Assembly (NCBI GenBank): GCA_016235425.1
Contig: JACRLC010000088.1
Coordinates: 106,534-170,533, forward strand
Source of the DNA: Chloroflexota bacterium
Lineage (GTDB): Bacteria; Chloroflexota; Anaerolineae; Anaerolineales; Villigracilaceae
Reading direction: 5' to 3'
Length of the DNA stretch: 64,000 nucleotides
Shown: positions 17,517 through 26,021 of the stretch, in pieces
How positions within the stretch are numbered: position 1 is the stretch's first letter
How the letters are laid out: each line of letters begins with the position of its first letter
Program-made: the position numbers and the translations under genes
The notes under the pieces: model-generated
What the model saw: only the letters and a program-made list of their open reading frames with translations
Database searches by the model: none
Told to the model about the DNA's origin: nothing

Positions 17517-17517
17517 A

Positions 17518-18477
17518 CTACACCTCTATATCGGCTATACGCATCATGACAAAGTAACCGGATCCAACCAGACCTATCACTACACAAGCAACAATAATCG
17601 AACACATTGTACCGGCCTGGTTAAATGACATCAAATACTCAGGGTTCAAGAACCAAAGGATCAGAGTCAGCCCAAACGGAATAAATGAAAGCACAGTTCC
17701 TGAAGTTCGAACCTGGGCCGTAAGCGTACGAACTTCCCCCTTGATACGCACACGCTCACGAATTGTAAATGAAATCGTATCCAAGATTTCCGAAAGATTG
17801 CCGCCGACCTCGCGTTGAACGTTAATTGCCGTCACCACAAAATCAAGATCGTCACTGGGTATGCGCCGTAACAGATTGTCGAGAGCGGTTTCAATGGGAA
17901 TGCCTATTTGCATTTCCTGCACCACCCGGCGGAACTCGTCTGATATTGGGGAAGGCAGTTCCTTGCTGACAGCCTCCATGGCTTGCATGGTGGAATATCC
18001 CGCACGCAGGCCATTTACCATTAAGTTCAGCATATCCGACAACTGGTCGTTGAATTTGGTCAAACGCACGCGCTGTTGTCTTTTTATGTAAAGACGCGGA
18101 ACAAAGAAACCGCCCACCATACCAATCAGCAAGGAGACCGGGTGCCTGTTTCCAATGAACCATGTTAATAGCCCTCCCAGCACTACCGACGAAATCAAAA
18201 GAACAAAGTATTCCCCAACCTTAAACTTCATATCGGCCCTGGCAAGGTCCCGGGCAATTCGTTCGCCCATCGAGGTCTTTTCAACACGCCTTGAGACCCA
18301 ATCCGTAAGAACTGCGCGTTGAACCTCACGGTCAACCTTAGCGGTGTCACTCTCAAGATACTGATTCAGGCGCTGTTCAACAAGCGACCGCTCGCTATTA
18401 ACAGACACAACGATCCCTATTATCAACAATATGATGGTGACGATGCCTGCAACGATGATGATAAGACTTAGTGACAT
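17518..18477 (-). CDS. tadB: Tad pilus inner-membrane platform protein TadB
   Basis: The 319-residue protein has an N-terminal helix (about 4-26), a central pair at about 95-125, the type II secretion F domain (about 150-275, LNLMVNGLRAGYSTMQAMEAVSKELP and VGGNLSEILDTIS) and C-terminal membrane helices. This is the layout of TadB/CpaG. It follows tadA by 28 nt and is almost contiguous with tadC. Confidence 0.92.
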   Translation of the reverse strand: MSLSLIIIVAGIVTIILLIIGIVVSVNSERSLVEQRLNQYLESDTAKVDREVQRAVLTDWVSRRVEKTSMGERIARDLARADMKFKVGEYFVLLISSVVLGGLLTWFIGNRHPVSLLIGMVGGFFVPRLYIKRQQRVRLTKFNDQLSDMLNLMVNGLRAGYSTMQAMEAVSKELPSPISDEFRRVVQEMQIGIPIETALDNLLRRIPSDDLDFVVTAINVQREVGGNLSEILDTISFTIRERVRIKGEVRTLTAQVRTSGTVLSFIPFGLTLILWFLNPEYLMSFNQAGTMCSIIVACVVIGLVGSGYFVMMRIADIEV

Positions 18478-18505
18478 ATCTTTTTATGGCATTATAAGCG
18501 AATTC

Positions 18506-19942
18506 TTAGTATCGCCGGCGGTCTCCAATGCCAAAGATGGAGGGAGGCAAATGGATACCGGAATTTTCGATTTTATCCATGAATTTAGGACGCAGGCCTG
18601 TCGGGCGCAAATGACCTACAATCTGGCCGTTTTCAAATCCGGTCTGTTCAAAGAGGAACAAATCGGTCATCGTGATGACGTCACCTTCCATGCCGCTCAC
18701 TTCGGTAATATTTACAACCTTACGCGTACCATCACGCATACGCTCCTGATGTACCACCAGATCAATCGCGGACGAAATTTGCTCACGAATGGCACGGGAA
18801 GGCAGTTCCATGCCAGCCATCAACGTCATGGTCTCGAGGCGGGAAAGCGTATCACGCGGACCATTTGAGTGCAAAGTGGTCATCGAGCCATCATGGCCCG
18901 TGTTCATGGCCTGCAACATGTCCAGAGCGGCTTCATCACGGATTTCACCTACGATGATTCGCTCCGGGCGCATGCGCAGAGCATTGATCACTAATTGTCG
19001 AATTGTAATTTCACCACGTCCTTCAATGTTAGCAGGGCGGGATTCCAGCGTAACCACATGTTCCTGTCTCAACTGAAGCTCTGCCGCATTTTCAATGGTT
19101 AGAATACGCTCGTCGGCAGGAATGAAACTCGAAAGAATGTTCAATAGTGTGGTTTTACCTGAACCGGTACCGCCGGAAATGACAATATTCAACCTGGATT
19201 CTACGCATGCCTTCAGAAATTGAAGAGATTCCTGGGATACGGAGCCAAATTGCACCAATTGCTCGATGGTGATCGGATTTCTGGAAAACTTACGGATTGT
19301 CAAAACTGGTCCGACCAGTGAAATCGGAGGAATTACAGCGTTCACGCGTGAACCGTCTGGAAGACGGGCATCCACGTATGGACTGGCCTCATCAATGCGG
19401 CGGCCCAATGGCGCAACAATACGATCAATAATGCGCATTACGTGATCATTATTTTCAAAGGTCACCGGTACGCGATGAAGCTTACCTTTTCGCTCAATGT
19501 AAATATTCTTTGCGCCATTGACCATAATTTCTGTAATTGTTTCGTCTTCCAGCAAAGTCTGCAATGGGCCGAAACCGAGAATTTCAGCGGCAATTTGTTC
19601 AAAAAGACGCGCACGCTCAGGCCTCGAAAGTACGATGTTTTCTTCTGTCAGGATTTGTTCAAAGAGATCCTGGATCGTCCGGCGAACCTCATCCGTCTTG
19701 GAAATATCCATGGACGGGTCAAGTTCGGCCAGAAGTTTATTTTGGACGCGCGTTTTAAGATCAAAATACGAACCGGCTTGCGGCGAAGTAATGGGAGCAC
19801 TTACCCGCCGGGCCTGTAAGGAAGCAAGCCTGGAGCTATCTCCGCCACCCGATTGCCCGCCACCGGATTGCTGGGGAGAGGGTGACGAACTGCTCTGTCC
19901 GCTTTGACCTTGACTTTGTTCTATACGTTTAAGTAGTGACAT
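18506..19942 (-). CDS. tadA: Tad/Flp pilus assembly ATPase TadA (CpaF)
   Basis: The 478-residue protein is a VirB11/CpaF-type secretion ATPase. A low-complexity Ser/Gln/Gly-rich N-terminus (residues about 8-40) precedes the N-terminal domain. Then come ETITEIMVNG, Walker A GGTGSGKTT, an Asp box (ILTIENAAELQL), Walker B-like RIIVGEIRDEAALDML, and the His box TGHDGSMTTLHSN. It powers pilus polymerisation, and perhaps retraction, at the cytoplasmic face. It lies 8 nt after tadZ. Confidence 0.95.
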   Translation of the reverse strand: MSLLKRIEQSQGQSGQSSSSPSPQQSGGGQSGGGDSSRLASLQARRVSAPITSPQAGSYFDLKTRVQNKLLAELDPSMDISKTDEVRRTIQDLFEQILTEENIVLSRPERARLFEQIAAEILGFGPLQTLLEDETITEIMVNGAKNIYIERKGKLHRVPVTFENNDHVMRIIDRIVAPLGRRIDEASPYVDARLPDGSRVNAVIPPISLVGPVLTIRKFSRNPITIEQLVQFGSVSQESLQFLKACVESRLNIVISGGTGSGKTTLLNILSSFIPADERILTIENAAELQLRQEHVVTLESRPANIEGRGEITIRQLVINALRMRPERIIVGEIRDEAALDMLQAMNTGHDGSMTTLHSNGPRDTLSRLETMTLMAGMELPSRAIREQISSAIDLVVHQERMRDGTRKVVNITEVSGMEGDVITMTDLFLFEQTGFENGQIVGHLRPTGLRPKFMDKIENSGIHLPPSIFGIGDRRRY

Positions 19943-19950
19943 GCCTTCTC

Positions 19951-21186
19951 CTAACGCTTACCTGCCATTTCGCTATCTGCCTCTATGGCGATCAGCCTTG
20001 CACGGACCGATTCAGCCAACGAGAAAACGCCGCGGGCGACGGGTTGGGATTTATTATCCAACATAAAAGGTACGCCTCGATTCACCGATGGAATAACCAC
20101 TTTTTCGTCCATCGGGATCACCGCGGCAACCTCCTGTTTTAGATTTTCGCCAACCCGCTCAGGAGTAATTGCAATTCGCTTATCGAAACGGTTAACGATA
20201 AAAACAATTCTCTGTTTGTCGATGCCCATGGTGTGGAGCAAATCAAGAAACAAACGGGAGTTCTTTATTGCCGGAATTTCCTGCGTAGTGATCAATACGA
20301 TCACATCGCTAATATCAATCGCGGACAACGTAATGTCGTTGAGAATCTGCGCGGTATCGATTACAACGTAGGCGAACATGCGCTGCAAGTATTTCAAAAC
20401 TTTCACAAACTGCTCGGCGGAAACCTTTTCAGCCAATTCCGGTCTCTGTGGCGCCGCCAAAACACGCAACCCGGACGCCTCATGCTTGATCAATATGTCT
20501 TCCACAACATCCGGCTCGAGTTCGTCGACGCGCGGGGCAATCTCTAAAATCGTATTTTTGCCTTGTTCGTTGATAAATACAGCTACGTCGCCGAATTGAA
20601 GATTCGCATCCACGAGAACGACACGGGTGTCCTCATTATGCAAAGCCATTGCAAGATTCACTGCAATTGTTGTGCACCCTGCCCCACCCTTGGGGCTGTA
20701 CACCAATACAATCTTTCCTTCCGAAAGCTGCGGCAGTGCAACGCTTCCAGATGGCAATCCCGTTGCAGTGGAGCCATAAACCGGTCCGCTTTTGGCGCGC
20801 TCTGCCCGAGACATTTCACCCGCACGCCGAATTGCCGAGATTAAATCATCACCGGTCGGTGGTTTTGTAAGGAAGTCACGTGCGCCGGCAAGCATGGCTC
20901 GCCGCATGTAGTTTTGATCGCCTTGGACAGATAATATCACCACCTGAACATGAGGCAATTTCTGGCGAATTATTTCCGTCGCCGAAATGCCGTCAATATC
21001 AGGCATGTTGATATCCATCAGAACAACGTCAGGAGTCAGTTCCTGCGAGAGTTGAATGCCTTCTTTTCCCGAGCGCGCGGCACCGACTACTTCGACATCA
21101 GCCTCAAATTGCAGTAATTTTCTGACGTTTTCACGCGTTTCAGCCACATCATCGACAATCAATACACGAATATTATCTGAAGGCAT
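19951..21186 (-). CDS. tadZ: TadZ/CpaE-like protein: response-regulator receiver domain plus MinD-like ATPase
   Basis: The 411-residue protein starts with a receiver domain that keeps the phosphorylation site (D58 in VVLMDINMP), the acidic pair D11-D12 and the lysine K108. A deviant Walker A KGGAGCTT (K166) then begins a ParA/MinD-type domain running to the C-terminus. TadZ proteins position the pilus machine at the cell pole. In many the receiver is degenerate, but here all key residues are present, so phosphorylation is plausible. It lies 41 nt after cpaB and just before tadA. Confidence 0.92.
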   Translation of the reverse strand: MPSDNIRVLIVDDVAETRENVRKLLQFEADVEVVGAARSGKEGIQLSQELTPDVVLMDINMPDIDGISATEIIRQKLPHVQVVILSVQGDQNYMRRAMLAGARDFLTKPPTGDDLISAIRRAGEMSRAERAKSGPVYGSTATGLPSGSVALPQLSEGKIVLVYSPKGGAGCTTIAVNLAMALHNEDTRVVLVDANLQFGDVAVFINEQGKNTILEIAPRVDELEPDVVEDILIKHEASGLRVLAAPQRPELAEKVSAEQFVKVLKYLQRMFAYVVIDTAQILNDITLSAIDISDVIVLITTQEIPAIKNSRLFLDLLHTMGIDKQRIVFIVNRFDKRIAITPERVGENLKQEVAAVIPMDEKVVIPSVNRGVPFMLDNKSQPVARGVFSLAESVRARLIAIEADSEMAGKR

Positions 21187-21226
21187 CGTTATTACCTAAT
21201 TTTGGAATGAATAACCTTAAGATCTT

Positions 21227-22300
21227 TTATGGAGCTACTGCGGTTGTGTCGTTCGGAAGGAAAGGACCAGCCAAGGTACTAAAAGTAGGCTGGATGGAAT
21301 AGGGAAGTTTCGCGGGCACTGGAATGTTATATTGGCTTAGTAAAAACTGCAGTGTAGATGCTTCTGTAGCCTGACGGGCCTGATCGCTGGGATTTCGCAA
21401 AGTCATCTGCAACTTTGTGCTACAAACAGTGTCATTGTCAGGGTTACACGAATAAATCAAGTAAGAGAGTGTAACAGAGTCTTGCGGCGAAACAATTAAA
21501 GTAACAATATCAGGCGCCACCACTGGTGCATTTGGATCGGCTGGAGGCTGGGCCGCGTTGGTTGCCGTTAACGGGAAATTGCCCAATTTCATGACAACCA
21601 CATCCTGCAGAAGCATTTGACAAACTTTGCGCGGCCGTTGAGCTTCAGAGGGAATAATGTAATATGGCTGCTGTACAGACGGTTCCAACTCCAGGCGTCC
21701 CTGGGGGGCACCGCCGGCATTTACGCCGAGTGAAAGAACCGGCAAAGCATCCGGGGTGAAACCGGTTCCGATTAATTGAGCTGTTAAGTTCGGAAGAATT
21801 GTTTGGAAGGTTGGATCAATATCCACAAACAGAAAACAGGCATTGATGTTTACATGAGCGCCATCAGCAACGCCATAGCCGACCAGGGACAGACGATCTG
21901 TAGGAATGGAAATCGCCGTCATCCCCGCCGGGATTATAGCCGCCCACGATGGTCCAGCGATGGAGACAGCCGCGGATTTATCGCTGATCATGGATGCAGT
22001 GATGACTACACCTTGATCCAATGGAAATTTTGCCACCTTATTTGAAGTTAAAAGCCCAAGTTCATCTTGTGTGAACATGACATCCACAACTTTATCCTGT
22101 GGAATCGATATGGTGTCTAGCACACCCTCACTAATATCCCCGCCTTGTGAGATATTCTGACCGGCAATATAAACCTCGACAAATGCGGGTTGAGCGGGTT
22201 GATTGGCCTGCAGTAGGAATTGCCGAACCGCGACAGCGGCCACCACCAAGCCAATAATCAAGATCAACACCACAAAGATCAATATTCGTCCACGACGCAT
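21227..22300 (-). CDS. cpaB: Flp pilus assembly protein CpaB/RcpC (SAF domain)
   Basis: The 357-residue protein has an N-terminal membrane anchor (about 5-28) and a SAF-type domain (about 40-120, VEVYIAGQNISQGGDIS...QGVVITASM), followed by an extracytoplasmic region ending in LSYLIYSCNPDND. CpaB/RcpC normally supports the outer-membrane secretin. No secretin gene is seen here, so in this presumably single-membrane cell it may act in the cell wall. A strong hairpin separates it from the pilin gene. Confidence 0.88.
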   Translation of the reverse strand: MRRGRILIFVVLILIIGLVVAAVAVRQFLLQANQPAQPAFVEVYIAGQNISQGGDISEGVLDTISIPQDKVVDVMFTQDELGLLTSNKVAKFPLDQGVVITASMISDKSAAVSIAGPSWAAIIPAGMTAISIPTDRLSLVGYGVADGAHVNINACFLFVDIDPTFQTILPNLTAQLIGTGFTPDALPVLSLGVNAGGAPQGRLELEPSVQQPYYIIPSEAQRPRKVCQMLLQDVVVMKLGNFPLTATNAAQPPADPNAPVVAPDIVTLIVSPQDSVTLSYLIYSCNPDNDTVCSTKLQMTLRNPSDQARQATEASTLQFLLSQYNIPVPAKLPYSIQPTFSTLAGPFLPNDTTAVAP

Positions 22301-22379
22301 ATAGTTCTCCTCTCTTTGCGACTTACATCGTAAAGATTTATAACATACTTATTATACAGGAAAAATGACAAATTCATTG

Positions 22380-22430
22380 TTTGCAAAAAAGTGGGACTCT
22401 GTTTACCGCAGAGTCCCACTTTTTTGCAAA
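22380..22430 (-). terminator. Strong hairpin between the Flp pilin gene and cpaB (terminator/attenuator)
   Basis: A perfect 22-bp inverted repeat (arms 22380-22401 and 22409-22430, 7-nt loop) ends in an A/T tract. It sits 15 nt after the pilin stop and about 80 nt before cpaB. It would allow much higher pilin than assembly-gene transcript levels if read-through is partial. Confidence 0.9.
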
Positions 22431-22444
22431 AAAAACATACCAAA

Positions 22445-22609
22445 CTAGCCGCCGCTGAAACTAGTAAGACTGGAATTAATGTCGCTGAACACGTTGCCTA
22501 TGATCGGGCCAAGGACCAGAAGGGTCACGATAACAACGATGGCAACCAAAACAAGAATCAAAGCATACTCAACTAGGCCCTGTCCTTTTTCCTTAGGGGC
22601 AAACCACAT
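22445..22609 (-). CDS. flp: Flp/Fap-type pilin subunit
   Basis: A 54-residue protein. A short basic leader (MWFAPKEKGQ) precedes the GLVEYALILVLVAIVV segment, the classic Flp prepilin motif with Glu five residues after the cleavage site and the conserved Tyr next to it. The C-terminal tail is short (NVFSDINSSLTSFSGG). A near-perfect AAAGGAGGTGAG lies 6 nt before the ATG, as expected for an abundant structural protein. The prepilin peptidase gene (tadV) is not in the window. Confidence 0.93.
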   Translation of the reverse strand: MWFAPKEKGQGLVEYALILVLVAIVVIVTLLVLGPIIGNVFSDINSSLTSFSGG

Positions 22610-22759
22610 GGAAACTCACCTCCTTTCACAGTGAATTCCTTGGGCGGAGAATGCTACCCGACGGTGAACCAATTATATAAGCCTACAACCCAAAAAACAA
22701 GCATCAAAAAATTGCTGTACTTACAAAATTGTTTGCCGTCGATTTCCGTTGTGCTTTTT

Positions 22760-23791
22760 TCAGGTCTGCGCTGGGACCATAAACGATATTCTTGTTCCCT
22801 TCCCGGCCGCACTGTCTATTTCAAAATTTCCTCCCAGCATTTCCGCCCGCTCACGAATCAGTTTTAAACCAAGGTTATTGGATTGCTTAAGCGTCTCAGA
22901 ATCAAACCCTTTTCCGTTATCGTCAACGCTTACACGCGTCATCTCATTCCCAATATCAACCTGGACTTTTATCATTGTGGCCTGGCTATGACGTGCGGCG
23001 TTACCCAATAATTCCTGGATGGCACGAAAAATCATAACCTCAAGATAGGGCTCAAGACGCCGTTCGCTCCCCGTCACAGTCACACTCACATCCAGGTTAG
23101 TCTGCTCTTTAAAAGCATCGGCATACTTGCGAATTGTCGGGATTAAGCCCAGATCATCCAGCATCATTGGGCGCAACTCAAAAATGAAGTTGCGGACTTT
23201 TTGGAAAGTGCCCATCGCTGACGTCTTGAGACTTCCCAGCTCTTCCTTGGCCTGATTTGGGTCAACATCCAACAGCCGCATGGCAATTTCAGTCTGCAAA
23301 ATAAAATTGGACAATGCCTGCGCTGGGCCATCGTGCATTTGGCGGGATAACCGCTGACGCTCCGCCTCCTGCGCGTTGACAATCATCTCGATTCCGCTTA
23401 ACTGTCCCTTCCCCCCGCCTGCAGAGGAGGAAGTTTCCGTTCCTCCCAATTCGGAACCGGCCTTCTCCAGGATGGATTTGATCTTTTCCAGATGATTTTT
23501 ATCGTTCTGCAATTTTTCAAGCTGGCCCCGCATCACGAAAAGGCGCTGTTGCGCATCGAGCGCGGAGTCATAGGCCATCTTAATCTCTTCAACCGGTGTT
23601 TGGGCCTGTTTCTGCACTTGCTGTAAGTGGGCGCTGATTGCCGTATTTCGCTGGGTAAGTTTGGATAATTCTCCCTGACTCTGCTCGATCATCAGGGTGA
23701 CCTCACGCAGAGAGCGCTGGGTTTCCTCCAATTCCGCCTGAAAATCCATCGCCCTATCAGGTGAGGTTGTTTCCAGTTCTTTGTTCACCAT
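22760..23791 (-). CDS. Soluble sensor histidine kinase, NarL/DegS type
   Basis: The 343-residue protein lacks membrane helices. Residues about 15-115 are a long coiled coil. A short Gly/Ser linker follows, then a HisKA_3 dimerisation domain with the phospho-acceptor His in RQMHDGPAQ (H153) and a HATPase domain with ELLGNAARHS, DNGKGF and GLKLIRERAEMLGG. It closely resembles DegS-like cytoplasmic kinases. It lies 3 nt after the response regulator gene, so the two are a pair. Position at the head of the pilus genes suggests control of pilus expression, which is inference. Confidence 0.92.
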   Translation of the reverse strand: MVNKELETTSPDRAMDFQAELEETQRSLREVTLMIEQSQGELSKLTQRNTAISAHLQQVQKQAQTPVEEIKMAYDSALDAQQRLFVMRGQLEKLQNDKNHLEKIKSILEKAGSELGGTETSSSAGGGKGQLSGIEMIVNAQEAERQRLSRQMHDGPAQALSNFILQTEIAMRLLDVDPNQAKEELGSLKTSAMGTFQKVRNFIFELRPMMLDDLGLIPTIRKYADAFKEQTNLDVSVTVTGSERRLEPYLEVMIFRAIQELLGNAARHSQATMIKVQVDIGNEMTRVSVDDNGKGFDSETLKQSNNLGLKLIRERAEMLGGNFEIDSAAGKGTRISFMVPAQT

Positions 23792-23794
23792 TCA

Positions 23795-24496
23795 TTACTC
23801 CTGATGCCGAATATCTGTATCTTTTAAAGTAACCCAGCCACGCTTCAAAGCATAGACGACAGCCTGTGTGCGGTCCTCAACACCAAATTTTCGCAAAATG
23901 GCGGTGACGTGATTCTTAACCGTCTGGTGGCTGATGCCCAGAAGGCTGGCAATCTCCTTGTTACTCATGCCGCGCACGACACAGGCAAGCACTTCCATTT
24001 CACGTTCTGATAACGGGTGGAAGGGACTCCCAGGTTCACTATACGAACGGCGTGCGCCCTCTATTTGCTCTTCAACCCACTGCTCTAACTCGCGGCGGTT
24101 GAACACGTTTTCGCTGAAGACATATTTACCCTCCGCGACCTCTCGAATAATGCGCGAAAGACTCTGGGGTTGAATATCCTTGGAGCAATACCCATAGGCA
24201 CCCGCCAGGGCGGCATGGATTGCCTGCTCAATGTCATCATAACCCGTCATTAATAATATGCGCGTGGGTAATCTGTCCTGTGTCACCTGATGTGTAATTT
24301 GCTGGCCATTCATGCCGGGCAAGTTGACATCCAACACAGCCACAGTTGGTTTCATCGTGCGGATCATTTCCAAAGCCTCATCCCCACTGGCAGATTGCGC
24401 GACAACACGCATATCCGGCTCAAGCGACAGCGCATCCACAACCCCTTGACGAAACAGCGGGTGGTCATCAACGATCAATAGTGTTATCTGGTTCAT
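23795..24496 (-). CDS. NarL/LuxR-type response regulator
   Basis: About 233 residues from MNQITLLIVDDHPLFRQG. The receiver domain has D10-D11, the phosphorylation site D56 (VAVLDVNLPG) and K106. A GerE-type helix-turn-helix follows (LSEREMEVLACVVRGMSNKEIASLL and QTVKNHVTAILRKF). Partner of the adjacent histidine kinase. An earlier ATG 11 codons upstream would add a non-conserved leader, so I start at 24496. Confidence 0.92.
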   Translation of the reverse strand: MNQITLLIVDDHPLFRQGVVDALSLEPDMRVVAQSASGDEALEMIRTMKPTVAVLDVNLPGMNGQQITHQVTQDRLPTRILLMTGYDDIEQAIHAALAGAYGYCSKDIQPQSLSRIIREVAEGKYVFSENVFNRRELEQWVEEQIEGARRSYSEPGSPFHPLSEREMEVLACVVRGMSNKEIASLLGISHQTVKNHVTAILRKFGVEDRTQAVVYALKRGWVTLKDTDIRHQE

Positions 24497-24545
24497 CCCA
24501 AGCCCATTCCTGTGAAAATGTTTGTACAACCCTTATTTTAACCGA

Positions 24546-26021
24546 TTAAGGGCTGTCCCAGTGAAATACGATCATATTCTTCTGCCCAAATTCCGGGGCG
24601 AAAGCGCCTTGAGTAATAAACACTTGATCTGCCTCATTCGATAGCATCGGATAAAACTCCGGGAAAGCCACCAAATAATCCGCGCCGTGTTCATCCAGGT
24701 ATTGTGCCAGGCGCGTCTCGTCCCGAATGAAGGGGATTACCTCCGGGGAGATCAAGCCCGCCAGATCGATGATTTCATGCTGGTCAAAATAACCAAGCGC
24801 GCCAATATCGTGAGCGGCAACCAGCGCATCAGGCGGAACGTTCGCTGAGACCCATTTCGCGGCGGCCACCATTTCGCTTTCGATGACGGCCACATCCTGC
24901 GCGTACGAGCGGGCGCCAAGAACGACAAAAAGAACACCCACCATCCCGACACCCGCCTGCCACAAGGTTTGAACAAACCAGTGGTAGCGATTGAACAAAT
25001 TGGAATTCACAAACTCCATGAAACCAAGCAGGCCAAAAAAGAAAAAGATTGGCATGGCAGGCATAATATAGCGTCCATGTTGATAGACGGGAAGCCGCGA
25101 AACATAAAGCCAGAGATACCCCAGGCACCATATCATCGCGGCCAGGCCTCCCCAATCTCGCCGCCTGATCGACGAACCAAGCCAGATGCCCACGCCAGGG
25201 ACCAATACCAGGCTGGGACCAACCAGCAATTGCAGGAGCATTTGCCCAAGCCTTTCAAAAATCGGCCTGGCTTGCCACGCGGCATATTCCGCCTGCTTGG
25301 CATAGAAGGTATTTGGCATGGGTGTGCCGCCGATTGCGAGATTGAAAAAGAGATATGGAACAAACAGCGCGCCAAACCCAATCAGCAGGAGTGTAATTGA
25401 CTTCAAACGCGAACTCATATCCGGTTCGATAAAAACAATTGCCATCAACACGGGACCGAGCAGAGTCAAACCGTCGGGGCGGACCCAGGCCGATAAACCG
25501 GCCAGCAGGCCAAGGGTCAGGCAGCGACGCGAGTTGGTCATCAGCAGGGTGAGCACGGTCGTGGTCAAAAGCGCGTGGAGCAGAGTCTCCATCCCAGACA
25601 TGGCCGCCCAGCCGAGATGCCATTCAAAGACGAGGAAGAGTCCGACCCACGGGAAATGTGGACGGTACGTCGCCATGATCTGGCGGGCGCCCCACTCGCC
25701 AACACACGCGAGGGCGAGGAGAGTGAGCGCGCCGAGAAAATAAGTCCAGGTGTATGGCGAGAGGCGCAGAAGAAAACCAAGCGAAAGTAGAACCGACCAC
25801 ATGGGCGACGTTGAACCCGCGGAAACAACACCCGGGCGGAATGACCACTCGCCGCGCAGGGCGAGGTTGCGCGCATAGGTTTGATGGATCCAGGAGTCGT
25901 CGAGCGGAAAACCAATTGCATATGTGACGCGACTCGCAAGCAGGTAAATGGCCGCAACGAGAAGGACTGCGGAAGCAAGGATCAAAATATCGCGGCGCAC
26001 AAGTTTATTGGATGATTTCAT
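24546..26021 (-). CDS. Polytopic membrane protein, glycosyltransferase family 39-like (GT-C fold)
   Basis: About 491 residues with roughly ten membrane helices and a C-terminal soluble domain of about 100 residues. An early FPLDDSWIHQTYARNLA segment places an Asp pair in the first external loop, as in GT-C enzymes that use polyprenyl-phosphate sugars. The substrate cannot be told. The ATG at 26021 overlaps the upstream gene by 17 nt. A longer start at 26084 would lie deep inside that gene. It is the third gene of a three-gene membrane-protein run. Confidence 0.75.
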   Translation of the reverse strand: MKSSNKLVRRDILILASAVLLVAAIYLLASRVTYAIGFPLDDSWIHQTYARNLALRGEWSFRPGVVSAGSTSPMWSVLLSLGFLLRLSPYTWTYFLGALTLLALACVGEWGARQIMATYRPHFPWVGLFLVFEWHLGWAAMSGMETLLHALLTTTVLTLLMTNSRRCLTLGLLAGLSAWVRPDGLTLLGPVLMAIVFIEPDMSSRLKSITLLLIGFGALFVPYLFFNLAIGGTPMPNTFYAKQAEYAAWQARPIFERLGQMLLQLLVGPSLVLVPGVGIWLGSSIRRRDWGGLAAMIWCLGYLWLYVSRLPVYQHGRYIMPAMPIFFFFGLLGFMEFVNSNLFNRYHWFVQTLWQAGVGMVGVLFVVLGARSYAQDVAVIESEMVAAAKWVSANVPPDALVAAHDIGALGYFDQHEIIDLAGLISPEVIPFIRDETRLAQYLDEHGADYLVAFPEFYPMLSNEADQVFITQGAFAPEFGQKNMIVFHWDSP

